NCBI GenBank assembly: GCA_009760855.2
Contig: WPIO01000029.1
Location: 657,501-721,500 of the forward strand
From: Cristatella mucedo
Taxonomy: Eukaryota; Bryozoa; Phylactolaemata; Cristatellidae
Direction: 5' to 3'
DNA length: 64,000 bases
The translations under genes and the position numbers were made by a program. This document shows, in pieces, positions 47,929 through 58,414 of this stretch. Position 1 is the stretch's first letter, and every line of letters begins with the position of its first letter. Under the pieces are notes generated by a model. It worked only from the letters and a program-made list of their open reading frames with translations. It was not told where the DNA came from and did no database searches.

Positions 47929-50639
47929 CCTCTCTCTCTCTCTCTGACTCTATGTCTTCCTCTCTCCTTTTCTCCCACTCTCTGCGGCGCTAGCTTCCGT
48001 CGAGCTCTCGACAGCCGCGTGGGCTACCGCTGAACACCTCCGGACCAGAAAGCCTCAGTGACGGGCCAACGATGCAGCGGTCGCTACTCGGCCACGACTG
48101 CTGCTTAAGCAGCCGCTGGCGGTGCGGCGTCCGGGCCGCGGCCGAGCAGCAAAGGCGGAGGACGTCTGACTTGCCTGACCTAGATCTCCTGCCTTCACTT
48201 AGTGGACCGCAGACAAGACGTGACGTAGAGGACTTGACACGAGAGTCCTGAGCTCGCAAGGCCCACCTGCGAAAAGCCAGCGTTTCGCCGGGCGGGGGGA
48301 GCGGTGGCGAGCGGGGCTAATCGTTGACTGGTCCTAGGGCTTCGCGCGACATCAAGATGACATGCCGCTCTACCTGCTGCCGCCGGATGTGCAGGCGAAG
48401 TCGCCGGTCGGTGACCAAAGCGCCGCTGTGGGGGAATGCGCGGAAGTTCGCGAGCTGTCTAACTCGGGTGCTGCCGGGCCAGTCATTGCCAAGAAAGGAT
48501 AACAATAATAATAATAGCACACTTGATAATGTGCCCTCAGAGAACTCAAATCTCTTTCTACGCGCTTTACATTTGCTGCCCTGGAAACACGAGGCAAGCG
48601 ATGCCTTTGAAGTGAGCCGTGCTGCCGTCATTGACCGGCTCGGGCCGTCACTGCGGCGGTGCGGCCGGCGCACTTGAGCGCTCGCGCTAAGCAGCGTCGA
48701 CGAGGCACAAAAGAGGCGCCGGCGGCGCCGGCAGAGCGAGTGCTCCGACACGCTCCTCGGCGCGTCCTGCCGGTGTCGCTGAGTACGCGGCGGCGGCGGC
48801 GTGCAACCGCGTCGCTCCTTCAAAGCCGACGCCTCGCCGACGCCTTATCTAGCCCATTGAATAGCGGCGGCCGCTCGCCCATTGAAAATTCAAGGGCTGA
48901 GCGCGGATGCACCGCCCTGAGCGCGGGTAAAAGCCATCGACTGCTCCGGGCCCGACTGGCCGCCGGACTCGGAGCAGTCGGCTCGGAGCACTCGGCCCCG
49001 AGCCGCGCCGCCGCGATGCAGCGGATGAGGCACGAACGACTGTTAATTAGCTAAATACGAGGGTACGAATTGCCTACAAGGAGCGCCGCTCTAATTGAAT
49101 GCGTAGCCGCCGACACTGCCCCGCCGCCGCCGCCGTCGCCTCCGCCGCCGTGACGGGCGCTTCCGACGCCGCCGCCGCCGCCCCTAAATCCTGCGCTCGC
49201 GGCGCACGTACCACGGCCCGCGAGCCGACGACGTTCGAGTCGTACACGTAGACGGCGTCGCGGCACAGCTGCTGATTCATGGCGCGGTCCGGTATGTCGA
49301 TGTAATCGAAGCGCAGCAGCAGCCGCCATCCGTCCCTCCGAGCGCGGAAGACGACGGTGCAGTCCGTGTCGTGGCCGTACGCCACGGCGGGCGGCTGCTG
49401 CGCGGACCACTTCACGTGCGAGAAGACGCTGGCGCCGCCGACGGCGGCCTCGCTGCCGCACGACGCGCCCTCCATGTAGTCTAATAAAGGACGCGGCGGG
49501 AAAAGAAAAGGCTCAGGCGGCGGCGGCGACGCTAGGGCGGAGGCGACGAGAGCTGGCGGTCAGCCGAGAGTCGCGCGAGCGCGGACTCCGCTCCTCCGCC
49601 CGCGCGCCTTCTTTACGCTCGCGCTTTCGCGTCGCTCGCTCCACGCGCGAGCGCCGAGCGCCGAGCGTTAGTAAGTGGCCCGAGGGGAAATCGATAGGCC
49701 GTCGCCGCCGCTGCCGACAGACCGCCGCCGACGCCGAAGTCCGTCGGCCGGCCGGTCGGCCGGCCGGAGTGGTTCTGGCGTCGAGCCGCCCGCACGGCTC
49801 GCTCTCGCCGCCGCCACCGCGAAGAGCGGGACCGCGCGGGCGGCGAGCGGCGGACGAACGGCGCGCGAGGCGAAGATTAGGCGCGGCAGTACGCCGCTCG
49901 GCAGCGGCGGGAGCTACGCCCCTCTGCAGACGACGACGACGACAACCCGGCCGTCGCCGCCGTCGTCGGCGCTTTCGAATCGGTAGCCCTATCGTCCGTC
50001 GCTGGCCGCGCCGGCGGCGCGAGCTCGCGCGGGCGGCCGCCACTCGTTCTTTGTTCGCCGAGGTCGCCCTATCGGGCCGCCGGCCCCGCACCTCAGTCCG
50101 AAGCTGCGGCCGCGCGACGCGGTCTCTCTGTTTATGAGGCTAATCATAAGCGTCTATCTCGCCGCGGTTCCGGGGGCAAGCGGCGCAGCGCGATTCGCGA
50201 CGGTCGCCGCCGCCGCCGCTCGCTCGTCGGCGGAGGCGGCGCAGCTCCGGCGCCAGCGACGAGCTGCCGCGGCCGCTTCGCGACCGCGCTCTATGCGCGA
50301 TCGTCGCCTCAACAGTCGCTTCGTCCCCGACACGCGCGCGCGCTCTCGCGAGCGAGCGCACGCACGCGCACGAGCGGGTGTGCGGAGGCGCGGTCCACTT
50401 CGAGGCCGCAGCGCTCTCTCGAGCGTCCGAGCGCCGCCGGCCGGTGTGAGCGGTGCCGGCGCGCTCTAGAGAGGGAGAGAGAGAGAGAGAGAGAGAGATA
50501 GGGAGGGAGCGTGTAACTCACACGTTTGGTTGGCCCGCTTGACGACAGCGTACGTCCCGGCTTGATAGGAGAAAATAACGAAGCAGCAGCAGCAGCACCG
50601 GGCGGCGAAGCACGAGCGTCGGCGGCGTCCGGCTACCAT
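33345..50639 (-). CDS. Single-pass CUB/LDL-A receptor (one internal exon not found)
   Basis: A type I cell-surface receptor with the layout seen in MIG-13, LDLRAD2 and (with two CUBs) NETO proteins; the ligand is unknown. Exons on the minus strand: 50639-50522 (signal peptide: RRRR, a Cys-rich hydrophobic stretch, then NQT), 49480-49212 (first half of the CUB; Cys47, Cys80, Cys112, [21 protein letters not shown]), 44815-44663 (complete LDL-A: six Cys, [13 protein letters not shown]), 44564-44274 (transmembrane helix about 44493-44422, juxtamembrane CTCKRC, PPPPPL), and 33721-33345 (Pro/Ser/Gly-rich tail ending LTQL, TGA). Phases agree at every junction except CUB to LDL-A, where an exon with the CUB's fourth Cys is missing. 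The first and last introns carry little; intron DNA at 34-44 kb is full of LINEs and SINEs. Domain order is certain, orthology is not. Confidence 0.88.
34050..34235 (+). mobile_element. tRNA-derived SINE, family 1
   Basis: Contains GAGGGCTCGAGTTCTGCAGG (B-box-like region), GACCGATCCTACATTGTCCA, CTGCAAGCGACGGTAGTGGC and AAGCTCTTCTACCGCTATAC, the family-1 order. It lies antisense in the last intron of the receptor gene. Confidence 0.7.
34938..35228 (+). repeat. Dispersed repeat R4, copy 3
   Basis: Same block order and orientation as the two copies in the P450 gene (AATGTATCTC, AAAGCCATAACGACCAAGTG, GCCTAAGCGGCTTTTGATAC, CAACAGACTTCATC, GAGTAGCATGGAGTTAGCAG). Confidence 0.8.
36250..36470 (-). 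mobile_element. Degenerate LINE 3' end, family A
   Basis: Inverted landmarks are still visible: GGTGTCAGCACGCATCAGCA, TTCTTTAAGTTTCATCAAGC, GTAACGTTAGTCAGGAGCGA, CGGGCTTTGAGAGTATGTGA. It is the most diverged copy here. Confidence 0.6.
36475..38790. other. Intron DNA with no recognised exon
   Basis: Part of the last intron of the receptor gene. A locally GC-richer stretch near 36.85-37.5 kb has AATAAA at 36960 and might be an LTR fragment, but no second copy is in the window. Confidence 0.4.
38795..39075 (+). mobile_element. LINE ORF2 C-terminal fragment, family B
   Basis: An open frame with [29 protein letters not shown] and [15 protein letters not shown], then a stop: a well-kept C-terminal end of an L2/CR1-like protein. 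It is directly followed by a family-A element. Confidence 0.9.
39150..40490 (+). mobile_element. L2/CR1-like LINE with reverse transcriptase, family A
   Basis: The longest LINE in the window. RT blocks in order: [50 protein letters not shown] (39207-39578), [17 protein letters not shown], and the catalytic YVDDAQLYL at 39722. After a deletion come the C-terminal end and the 3' tail (AAGTGTCTAGAAAGAGATTA, GTTCTCTGAGGGTGCTGTAC). Several frameshifts show it is inactive. It lies in the last intron of the receptor gene. Confidence 0.9.
40940..41800 (+). other. GC-rich block with exon-like frames, unidentified
   Basis: An open stretch at about 41270-41460 runs from CTGGCAG to a good donor (CC|GTGAGT at 41459). 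A second open stretch follows CCTCTCGCAG at about 41542 and ends near a GTATGT. Splice sites and frames are compatible, but the translations match no family I know, and the block lies inside an intron of the minus-strand receptor. It could be a small gene or chance in GC-rich DNA. Confidence 0.2.
42045..42215 (+). mobile_element. tRNA-derived SINE, family 1 (best copy)
   Basis: Head GGTAAGGCGGTTGCTTTCAC, a B box matching the pol III consensus (GGTTCGATTCC), body GCGATCCTTTATCGCCACTG and CAAGCGGTGGTGATAGCCCT, end AAAAAGAGGCTGTTTAATCA. The intact B box marks this as a tRNA-derived SINE. Confidence 0.85.
42230..43065 (-). mobile_element. LINE reverse-transcriptase remains, family B
   Basis: On the minus strand: [20 protein letters not shown] (equivalent to the WMxxNxLKLNxxKTE block near 42.87-42.9 kb), then HWLLLAI...[19 protein letters not shown] near 42.35-42.45 kb. 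Frameshifted and inactive. Confidence 0.8.
43525..43860 (-). mobile_element. Family-1 SINE with repeated tRNA-like head
   Basis: The body (AGAAGAGCTTAAACGGTCAT, CAGCCGCTTG) is followed by three successive inverted head-like units: GACTCAAACCCACAACC at about 43619, GACTCGAACCGACTACC at about 43697 and GACTAAGACCCACAACC at about 43770. Each has a GAGCGAGCACC or GCGAGCACC box. The first two units are about 78 bases apart. Confidence 0.65.
45211..45242. repeat. Perfect 12-bp hairpin
   Basis: TTTACGCCCGCA and TGCGGGCGTAAA flank an 8-base loop. It lies in the receptor intron just upstream (in transcript sense) of the LDL-A exon. Confidence 0.9.
46110..46140. repeat. Perfect 12-bp hairpin
   Basis: CCGCGTGTGAGC and GCTCACACGCGG flank a 7-base loop (AAACTGA). 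Same intron as the previous hairpin, about 0.9 kb away. Confidence 0.9.
46650..46768. repeat. (GA)n microsatellite
   Basis: GAGACA units pass into pure GA. It lies in a receptor intron; the transcript would read (CU)n. Confidence 0.97.
47585..47700. repeat. CCCTGCGCATC-type minisatellite
   Basis: Short units built from CCTGCGCATCGCC and CCTGCACCTCTCC are repeated about eight times. On the minus strand this gives an artefactual RRERAM-type frame. Confidence 0.85.
47838..47945. repeat. (CT)n microsatellite
   Basis: About 85 bases of pure CT, then CCCC and more CT. It is complementary to the (GA)n tract 1.2 kb away in the same intron. Confidence 0.97.
48498..48592 (-). mobile_element. LINE 3' tail, family A (short)
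   Basis: ATAATAATAATA then CACACTTGATAATGTGCCCT, AGAGAACTCAAATCTCTTTC, CGCGCTTTACATTTGCTG: only the last 80 or so bases of the element, inverted. It is the only transposon trace noticed in the GC-rich 44-51 kb block. Confidence 0.8.
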
Positions 50640-51420
50640 TGTTTACGCTCACCGCCACGCTGGCGGCGGCGGCGGCGGGCGCCCTCTGTCGCCACCAGAC
50701 CTCGATTGGGGGGCGGCGCCGCACGCCCAGCGCGCCTCCCTCAGTGGGCAGCCCGTTCGAGTGGGCGGGGCGAAGGTCGGAGCGTGCGTGCACGCGCTCT
50801 GGGGTCGCGCCGTCCACGCCGGAGCCAGTCGAGCGCGGGCGGCTTCCCGCTGCGCCGCCAGCTGCAGGTCGCACATGTCGGCGCTCGGCTCGGACAAGAG
50901 GAGATCTCCACCGGAGGTGACGACGGGGGCGGTGCCTCTATGCACTCCAAGCTGCTGCCTCGCTGAGCAGCTGCTCGGAGCGCTCGAAGATTTGAGCGCC
51001 GTCGCTCGGCGTTTCCGCCGGCGTTTCCGTTTCCGCCTGCGACCGAGCGACGAAAAGAGATCTGCCTCCTCCACCGCCGCCGCCGCCGCCGCCGCCGCCG
51101 CAGTCTCGGTGTTCGCAGCGCGCGTAGGCATTGACCGTCGGCTCTGACAGCTCAGCTACGGAGCAGCTGCTTCCGAAATAGTCACTCGACGACGACGATG
51201 ACGTCTTCTCTCCTGCCGACGACTCGAACGCCCTCTTTCCGGCTGTCGTGCACTGTCCACTTCACGTCTCTCGACTGCCGCGTTAACTCAGCCATGCTTC
51301 TCGCTTTCACTTTGCCGCGTGCGACGAAGGCTTGTGAGCTGGCTACTGTGCGCCGGCCGAAAGCCGCCGAAAGGCTGCGAGTTGGCTATAGAAAGTTGTA
51401 CAGCGTAACTCCCACTTAGT
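50460..51420 (-). promoter_or_regulatory. CpG-rich promoter region of the CUB/LDL-A receptor
   Basis: Very high GC and CpG around and upstream of the proposed start codon at 50639, with runs of GCC/GCG triplets (about 51073-51100) and a (GA)n patch at 50468-50500 directly after the exon 1 donor. The position fits a CpG-island promoter. No TATA box was found and the start site is not defined. Confidence 0.5.
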
Positions 51421-53550
51421 CTGCGGCCGTGCGGAGTTGCGGACGAGATACGTACAGTTAAATGAATTGGGAGTGAAGTTCCCCTCTTTTTTGGAATAAA
51501 TCTGGATTGAAAACATTATTTAAGGTAGACAAGAAAGAAATCATCTCATGGTACACCTGCTTATGTCGTCCTTCTAGTACTATTGGCGTGCACAGTGAAC
51601 GCCTGTACTTTTGACTTCACTGAACGCATCCGGGTGGTCATTGATTGTGGAAGACGAATGTTGATTAAATGCATGCTTCGTGTACCCCGGCCATGTTGCC
51701 TGTACTCTATTTATCCGCACTGCCTTTGCTTCTGCCACAGTCTTCCGGTGAATGTCAAACTTAGCTACAGCAAGCAGACACATCCCGAAAGCAAGCGCCA
51801 GTACGGAAGTGATATGAACGTTGGACACTTTTAACTTCAAATGAAACTGTCATCATGCAATTCTAGCAAGTGACATTGAGAGCGACGGCTATGACCGCCA
51901 TGCTAGTTGTTTTCGTAACTGCTTTAAATCGCAGCGCCTCGTGCTATGAGCTAATACAGTATCCGCAAGTGTCATCCGTCACGACAAGTACTCATATATC
52001 CACGCTCATTTGAGATATAACCACCGAAATCTCTCCGTGAGACACTTCTAGAGCTAGTATGTATTCTCACTTCTTAGCTTTTAAGCGGCCAAAAATAACG
52101 ATTTGGTCGCTCACCGAATCAATCGTCTGTCCGAACGGTTTTCGCAAAATCTGACCGTTTTGGCCACCTCGAGCCGCCCCGCGGTAGCCAAACAGTCTAT
52201 GCTCAATCTCGCTATTTGGCCTATTTTAAGGCAGTCTGGTCTGGAAGCGCTTTGGCCCAGGATGGCATAATTAAAACAAAACTAATTTTTCTGGACTATT
52301 TGCCTTTCTAGTAGAATTCGCACTTGCTAGCCATGACTACGAATATCCGGCATGGCTCCTTCAGGAGCGCTTGTGCAGATGGACTCGTGCTCAAACATGC
52401 AGTTGGCTTGCATACTATGAAAACGGAAAAAGCAGTGACTTGAGTTCGGCCGTGTGCGTTAACCGTGCTCTACAGGAAGTATGCATGACGTCTGCGATCA
52501 TTCCTTAAACGACTGCCCGCCATTTTTATAATATATCCACTAGCTGTATGTAGTCATTCATAGATCTGGAAAAAAATGGCACTTCTTACATGAAACAGTT
52601 TTCAAAAAAAATCGAAAAAGAAAGAATACTGCTGGTGCTAGAATGCCATGGCCTAATGTGAACTGGAGAGACATGGTTGAAGCGCCGAAAAAAAGGTGCC
52701 ATAGCAGTGCCTACGTACGTCAGTGTTTTCATACCGACACTGGCGGTATCCCCATGTCTGCCACTTGGGCAGCAAGGGTGCTTCGCTGCTACATCTAGAA
52801 CCACTGCAAGCTACTGCTGTTGCCGCCGTCGCTGCCCCTGAAGCCTGCCCCATCTTACCACATGAACCATTAATCAAACTGCAGCATCTATTTGATTTTT
52901 TCAATGGCTCTGTCTCCTTGTTAAGGCCTATTCTATTTGGCTGACAAAATGATGGACCTAAAGTGTCTCATAGCTCGGTTGTAGTCCGATAAGAGCAGTG
53001 TTGGATCAGTGGACGCAGTAACTAGCGTTCTTGGTTCAAGCATGTCCCTTACTCCTAGGCAGCTTTAAATTATCGTCTGCGAACTATAAGCTTCTTTAAG
53101 ATCACCAGTTTCACTGAATCCAGACTTGCCTGATTGAAGACGACCGAGGACTCGGTTCTGTATAATCCTTGATGAGGAAAACGGCATTGAACTCTTTGGA
53201 AATTGTCACCTCTTTGCCGAAAAGATACATTACACAAGTACCGATGTGAAGAGTGTCCACTAGAAACTGCGCTTCGCGGGTAGCTTACCACCGATGCGGC
53301 GCAAGCCAGTGAGAGAAAAACCACTTGCGCTATTATAAGCAGTGCATTAGCCCCAGGTATTCTGCTGGATGATGCGTCGAGTTATCCAGACCGTATCCAG
53401 GTCGTGTGCTCCCTCTTCGGTCCTATTCCCTAAACCTGCACGACACGTTATCTTCGTGTGTCTCGAATTTCTTTTTTAAATGAATAACCAGATGATCTGC
53501 ATGAATATTTCAGTCGTCGTAAAACCTCGCAGTCATTCCATGACTCTTAG
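51421..53550. other. Intergenic DNA with no recognised gene
   Basis: A sharp drop in GC content marks the end of the GC-rich block. Frames at 51580-51840 and 52723-52944 resemble nothing I know. Confidence 0.5.
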
Positions 53551-53554
53551 CCTA

Positions 53555-53690
53555 TTAGTAAGGTGCTCACACTTGACGACCCGGACGGTGGGTTCGAGTA
53601 CTGTCGCAGAAATCCTGTATTGCCTGCTACAAGCGGATGATAGCCGCTAGGCTCTTCTCCCGCTATTTAAATGAGCTGTTTTTTAATTAG
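53555..53690 (+). mobile_element. tRNA-derived SINE, family 1
   Basis: AAGGTGCTCACACTTGACGA, GGTGGGTTCGAGTACTGTCG (B-box region), CTGCTACAAGCGGATGATAG, AGGCTCTTCTCCCGCTATTT: family-1 order with a diverged body. Confidence 0.7.
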
Positions 53691-53831
53691 CTGAGTTTTT
53701 CTTTACTTTTTCACTTTATTGCGTTAACCTTGCGTTTTCTCGATTACTGGTTAAGCAACTTTCAACACTCGCCCACTGACTCACCCACAAGTTGAAAGTC
53801 CAGTTTGCAGAAACCAATCGGCAAAAGCGGA

Positions 53832-53877
<46 letters not shown>

Positions 53878-53937
53878 TTCCTTCTCTCTCTCTTTCCTTC
53901 TCTCTCTCGCTCTCTATATCTCTCTCTCTACATATAG
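53832..53937. repeat. (CT)n and CT-rich microsatellite
   Basis: Pure CT to about 53870, then CTTTCC, CTCG and CTATA interruptions. Confidence 0.97.
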
Positions 53938-54167
53938 CCGCATCTTCATATTCATACATCAATTTAATTTCAGTGGAAATGCCACGGCATAGGCTCATAG
54001 GAGCATTTGCCCACCCCTAAAGCAGAGGCAGTGATCTGGGCCGCCGCATACCTGTACCCCGACCGTCACCAGAGACAATATTATGCCCTACTTCCACTCG
54101 ACGAGCAACCGCCGAGTGCGTGTCAACTGAGAATTATCATTGTGTGCTATACTAATATTATAATATA

Positions 54168-54293
54168 TGGTCCATTTGTATTGCGCCATAAGAGAACTTA
54201 ATCTCTATTCAGACGCTTCACATATGCCACGCAGCTCACAGCAAATACATTCACCTTGACCTTGGTCGGAGCGAGCACCTGAAGAACTGGGCC
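54168..54293 (-). mobile_element. Short tRNA-derived SINE, family 2
   Basis: Inverted tail (TTTGTATTGCGCCATAAGAG, AACTTAATCTCTATTCAGAC), then a worn head (CTTGGTCGGAGCGAGCACCT, GGGCCAAACCAGC). Confidence 0.8.
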
Positions 54294-54449
54294 AAACCAG
54301 CGCTACAATAACCACTCATATACCTACATATATATCTATATTAGTGGCATACAATTACAAACTAGTCTACTTGGTTTGATAGTGCTGGTACGGTCATATT
54401 ATCAAAATACTAATTAATAATGACGTAATAATAATTAATATGACGTTTG

Positions 54450-54515
54450 ATAGCACCCTAAGAGTGCTTAATTTCCACCCAGGCTCTCTACAACTCATCG
54501 CAAGTGAATTAATGA
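54450..54515 (-). mobile_element. SINE family 2 tail fragment
   Basis: GATAGCACCCTAAGAGTGCT and TTAATTTCCACCCAGGC resemble the inverted family-2 tail. A small tandem repeat of TGCACTGAATCA lies at about 54640-54690. Confidence 0.5.
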
Positions 54516-54719
54516 CCAAGAGTAGTGACACGTACGGACTCAAGCATGCAGACCCAAACAGGTCTATGCTTACGCGAGCATACTAAAGCAAATATGAAGG
54601 CTGTCATTGCCACTGGTTAATAGGACCTCTGGCTAGTACATGCACTGAATCATGCACTGAATCATGCTAGTACATGCACTGAATCATGCACGGGTGAGCA
54701 CTCAAAGCTTAGAGGAACC

Positions 54720-56230
54720 AAAAGAAAAATTCACTATTGTGAAGAGAAAGCTGACCGGAACATATTTGTCATTGGCTGAGACTTAAATGGTGCACGGTCA
54801 TTGCAGGTAGTGACAGAAGCCAAAAGCGAGTTACCGACTTTTGTTACCTAAGAGCTGAAGGCTCGATCGTCAAAATATTTCCGTTTAGTGCGAGGCGCAT
54901 AATAATAAATACTGAGCAGATGAATAAATACTTGGGAGCAGCGGTGGTGCGAGAGCACACTAGAGCCAAGAGTGTTGATAGGTGCAACCTGATGCAAGTG
55001 AGTGCAGTGACCTGGGAAGCGCCAGACGGAAGATCTTGAAATCGATTCGAAAAGTGGAGTGCCGTAGCAGCTACGCTGCCGACTACAGATTATACGAGCT
55101 GCTGAGGTTTGCACTAGTTGTAAAAAATTAAAGGCACTGGCCAGGAGTCCTGAATAAAGGAAATTGCATTAATCTAGACGTCGTCACAAACGTCAGAACT
55201 ATTATGACTGCCTCCTCTTACCTCAGCCAGCCCTTATTTTGGCGAAGTCCCTCCTCTGATAAAAATAGGCTGACTCGAAGTGGAAAAAATGCGCTCATCT
55301 CAGGACAAGTCGTTTTAAAAATCACCCCCAGATTACAAGCAGGTGTCAATGGAGCTGGCTGAACCAATCTGGTGGGTTAGACATTCCAACTTTCGGGTGA
55401 CGCTAGATTTACCCATAACTATCAGGTTTGTCTTATCGTCGCCAAGCTTCAGGAAGTTGGTGGCCATCCAGGTGTGAACGCCGTCGATTCAAGATGTAGG
55501 GGAATTGATTGAATCGTAAAAATATAATTCATTTTTATTAGTAGAATAAATTTTTACAGCACCCTAAGAGAACTTAGTCTCTATCGAGGCGCTAAAAATA
55601 TGCCGTAAGGCTCGAGCCCACGACATTGATCGTTTAAGGCGAGCACCTTGCTCCTGGACCAAGCAGGCAGAGAAAAGTTTAGACGAGTAGAGATATAAGT
55701 AGAGCTGGGTGTCGTCGGCGTAGAAATCGGTGTAGAAATGAAATCCAAGATTTTGTTTGGCGACGCCAAAGGAAGAGCATAGAGTCTAAAAAGGAGGCCT
55801 AAGACTAATCCCCATACTGGCGTAGTCCATACTGTAAGAGCTCACCTGGATTACCGACTGCCATTACTCTGACAGCTCTCACTGATGTAGGATCTAACCA
55901 ACTTTAGAACTTTACCAGTGATGAGCGTGAGCTAGTGGAAAGGCTTCACCAAGGATCCGGTGGTCGATAGCGTGAAATGACACTTATACCTCCAGGAATA
56001 CAAGCGCAGAGGCCCCATATTCGTCGTCAGCATACGATTTTGAGTGCCGTTTCTATTGCCACACACACCCTCAGCCAACTGTGCAGGAAACTACCTTCGA
56101 TATATGTCCAATGGCTGAATGCTTTGAATAAAGACTCTGCCAGCAGAGAAGGAAATTTTACTGAATCATTTTCCCATCTATTGACTTCCGGCATTGCCTT
56201 AGAGTATGGCCATTGCTCATACAAAAATTT
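54720..56230 (-). mobile_element. LINE with reverse-transcriptase remains, family B, split by a SINE
   Basis: Minus strand, from high to low coordinates: a worn region at 56.2-56.0 kb (FHAIDHRIL near 55.97 kb), the catalytic box FYADDTQLYLYLY at about 55726-55688, then a family-2 SINE (55545-55670), then continued ORF remains (HLDGHQLPEAW at about 55.46 kb, LVQTSAARIICSRQRSC at about 55.1 kb, KRKYFDDRAFSS at 54.85 kb). The YADD box is intact, but stops and frameshifts around it show the copy is dead. Confidence 0.85.
55545..55670 (-). mobile_element. SINE family 2, nested in a LINE
   Basis: Complete inverted copy: ACAGCACCCTAAGAGAACTT, AGTCTCTATCGAGGCGCT, GGCTCGAGCCCACGACATTG, GGCGAGCACCTTGCTCCTGG. 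RT remains continue on both sides, so the SINE came later. Confidence 0.85.
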
Positions 56231-56239
56231 CGCAGCTTA

Positions 56240-58280
56240 AATAAGTAAATTTATTTGGTTCTTTTTAGTTGGAAAAATTAAGACGCTCGCATCTTTTGAG
56301 ATGAATCAAAATTCACGCGCTAATGTGTAAGTTCTTTGCCTGCGAAGCAGAGCACTAGAGGACGGTTTTTATTAGAGGCACTTGCTAGGGTAACTCGCAT
56401 TGGTAGCTTTTTTCTGACCATTTTGTCGCATTCATCTTTTTGAGCTGTGGTGTCATTATTGGTTTCGCGAAATATGTCAATTTTCTTAAAAATGAGACTG
56501 AAGTCACATTGACTTTAAATGATTCGGATCAAACTCTTAGGGTCCAAAGGGGGCTAGTGAGATGCCCTGGATTATCCTTGGATAGACCTGAAGAAGCGTG
56601 TCGGATGGGGGCCAGGTGCGCTTCTTCCCCTTATAACGATTGCTAGCACAATGAAGGTCAAGCTCTTTTGCCTCTTCTTTGGCTTAATCTAGACGACGAC
56701 TACGGTCAACATAATTAGATGTTTCGCGAACAAAACAAAATTGAATGTTATAACTAATTTTGGAGTACAGTCAGTAGGATTAGTATCAAAATAGAAGCAT
56801 GAAAAGACGGCTGGAAAAAAGTGCCGAAATCGATCGCAGAAGAGCAGACAGTATCACTTCGCTAGAATTGTGGGAAGCCCACATTTTTTTTTATTGTAAG
56901 GCCATCTTTTGCAAACGGTCTTTAAGCGAAGTGAAATGAAAAGCTGATATTTTTATGAGAAAATCCTGGAGACCGAGGAAGCTGACGCTGTAATAGCACT
57001 CTTTTAGGTTTGAAGAATCTGGGCAGTTGTGGGTCGCGAAGGCTTCTCTGCTAATAACAATAGTAATAACTATTTTGCGTTACGGCATAAAAGAACTTAA
57101 TATTTATTAAGACGGTTTGTAATTCCTTGCAAGAGAAGCTCTAACCGGTAGTTAAATAATAAGCAAGGTATCCCGATCTCCATAACTCCATAGCTAAGGC
57201 TCTCATATTAGCACGGAGTAAGTGACAAGTACCGACCACACAGCCGCATGATCGATGGTAGTGGAGCTAGCGCTGCGATGCATGGCAAGCTAAGTGGTAG
57301 GTGTGGCTTCAATACAATAATTAGTCCAGACGATAATAGAACACGGCGGCAATCAGTTTTGCATTTCCCTCAACAATAAGCTCAGAAATCTTCGATAAGG
57401 TATGACTCTATTCAACATCCGCGTTAACCATCTAAGAAGTCGGAATGGGAGCCGCAGAAGTGAAATCACTCCGGGGAGAAAGATTCGGCAGCAACAGACA
57501 CATTCTGACCTCAGCAATGCTCACTTAGGATTTAAGAATAAGTTACGATACATAAGAATCCAAATATTCATAATTCGAAGCCACTAATAGACTCCCGTGG
57601 CAGTCATACAACATGGCCGATTAGCAACTTACGGTTATTATCAGCTTATGGCGTTCCAGCTTATGGCTTTTCACTGGAAGACTTTTCATCAAAGTTACTT
57701 AAAGAAGACGCAAGTTGACGCAGGAAAGTGCGAGAACTTTCGATCGGCGTTCGGAATAGCTTAACGCCTTCACAAGGGCATTTGCCGAGGCCAAGGCTCA
57801 ACCCCGTTGCAAGTATCTTGGTGACACCCATTTGAATACAAATCCACATATACGTGAGACTACTCCAAGGGATGCTCCAAATCTTCTGAATTTCGGCGAA
57901 TCCAAGGCTTTTGTTTTATGGAAAACGAGTCACTTTATTTGCATACAATAATGCGATTTAGAATCTGCTGGGGATTACAGAGGGCGCGAAAATAAATGGA
58001 AGACATTTGGCAGTAGCTGGGCAGCCAGCGGTAGCTTATGCTTACTGCAATCTTCTGTTCCGTTGAAAGTGAGCCACTCAGATCGGCAAAACCTGAGCGG
58101 TAAAGTGCAGTATATAAAGAAGGCAAAACGACTTTCAAGTACCTTCGGTGCTGGATTATTTTTCTATTTCTTTTCTCTCTCCAATGAGATCGCTAGGAGA
58201 ACAGTGATGCTGTAGTCGGTTGAGCCAAGACATCAATGAGCCAAGTCAGCTTTTACAAATATATAAATGTAATATGTAAA
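56240..58280. other. Intergenic DNA, no recognised gene
   Basis: Only a SINE family-2 tail scrap near 57070-57132 (CGGCATAAAAGAACTTAATA) was recognised. Open frames near 57.66-58.14 kb on the minus strand match no family I know. Confidence 0.45.
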
Positions 58281-58284
58281 AAAA

Positions 58285-58412
58285 TGTAATATTTGCATAG
58301 CCCGTAAGAGAACCGAATCTCTATGCAGGCGCTTCATATATGCCGCAGAGCTCGAGCCCACAACCTCGATAGTTCAAGGTCAGCACCTTAACCCGTGGGC
58401 TAAACCGGGGCT
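58285..58412 (-). mobile_element. SINE family 2 (inverted)
   Basis: GCATAGCCCGTAAGAGAACC, ATCTCTATGCAGGCGCTTCA, GCTCGAGCCCACAACCTCGA, GTCAGCACCTTAACCCGTGG: a nearly complete copy. Confidence 0.85.
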
Positions 58413-58414
58413 TA

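Noticed and set aside
49513-51147. Many overlapping frames of 100-190 codons on both strands
   Set aside because: Arg/Ala-rich translations of CpG-island DNA. Only the 50639-50522 exon joins in phase with the CUB exon.
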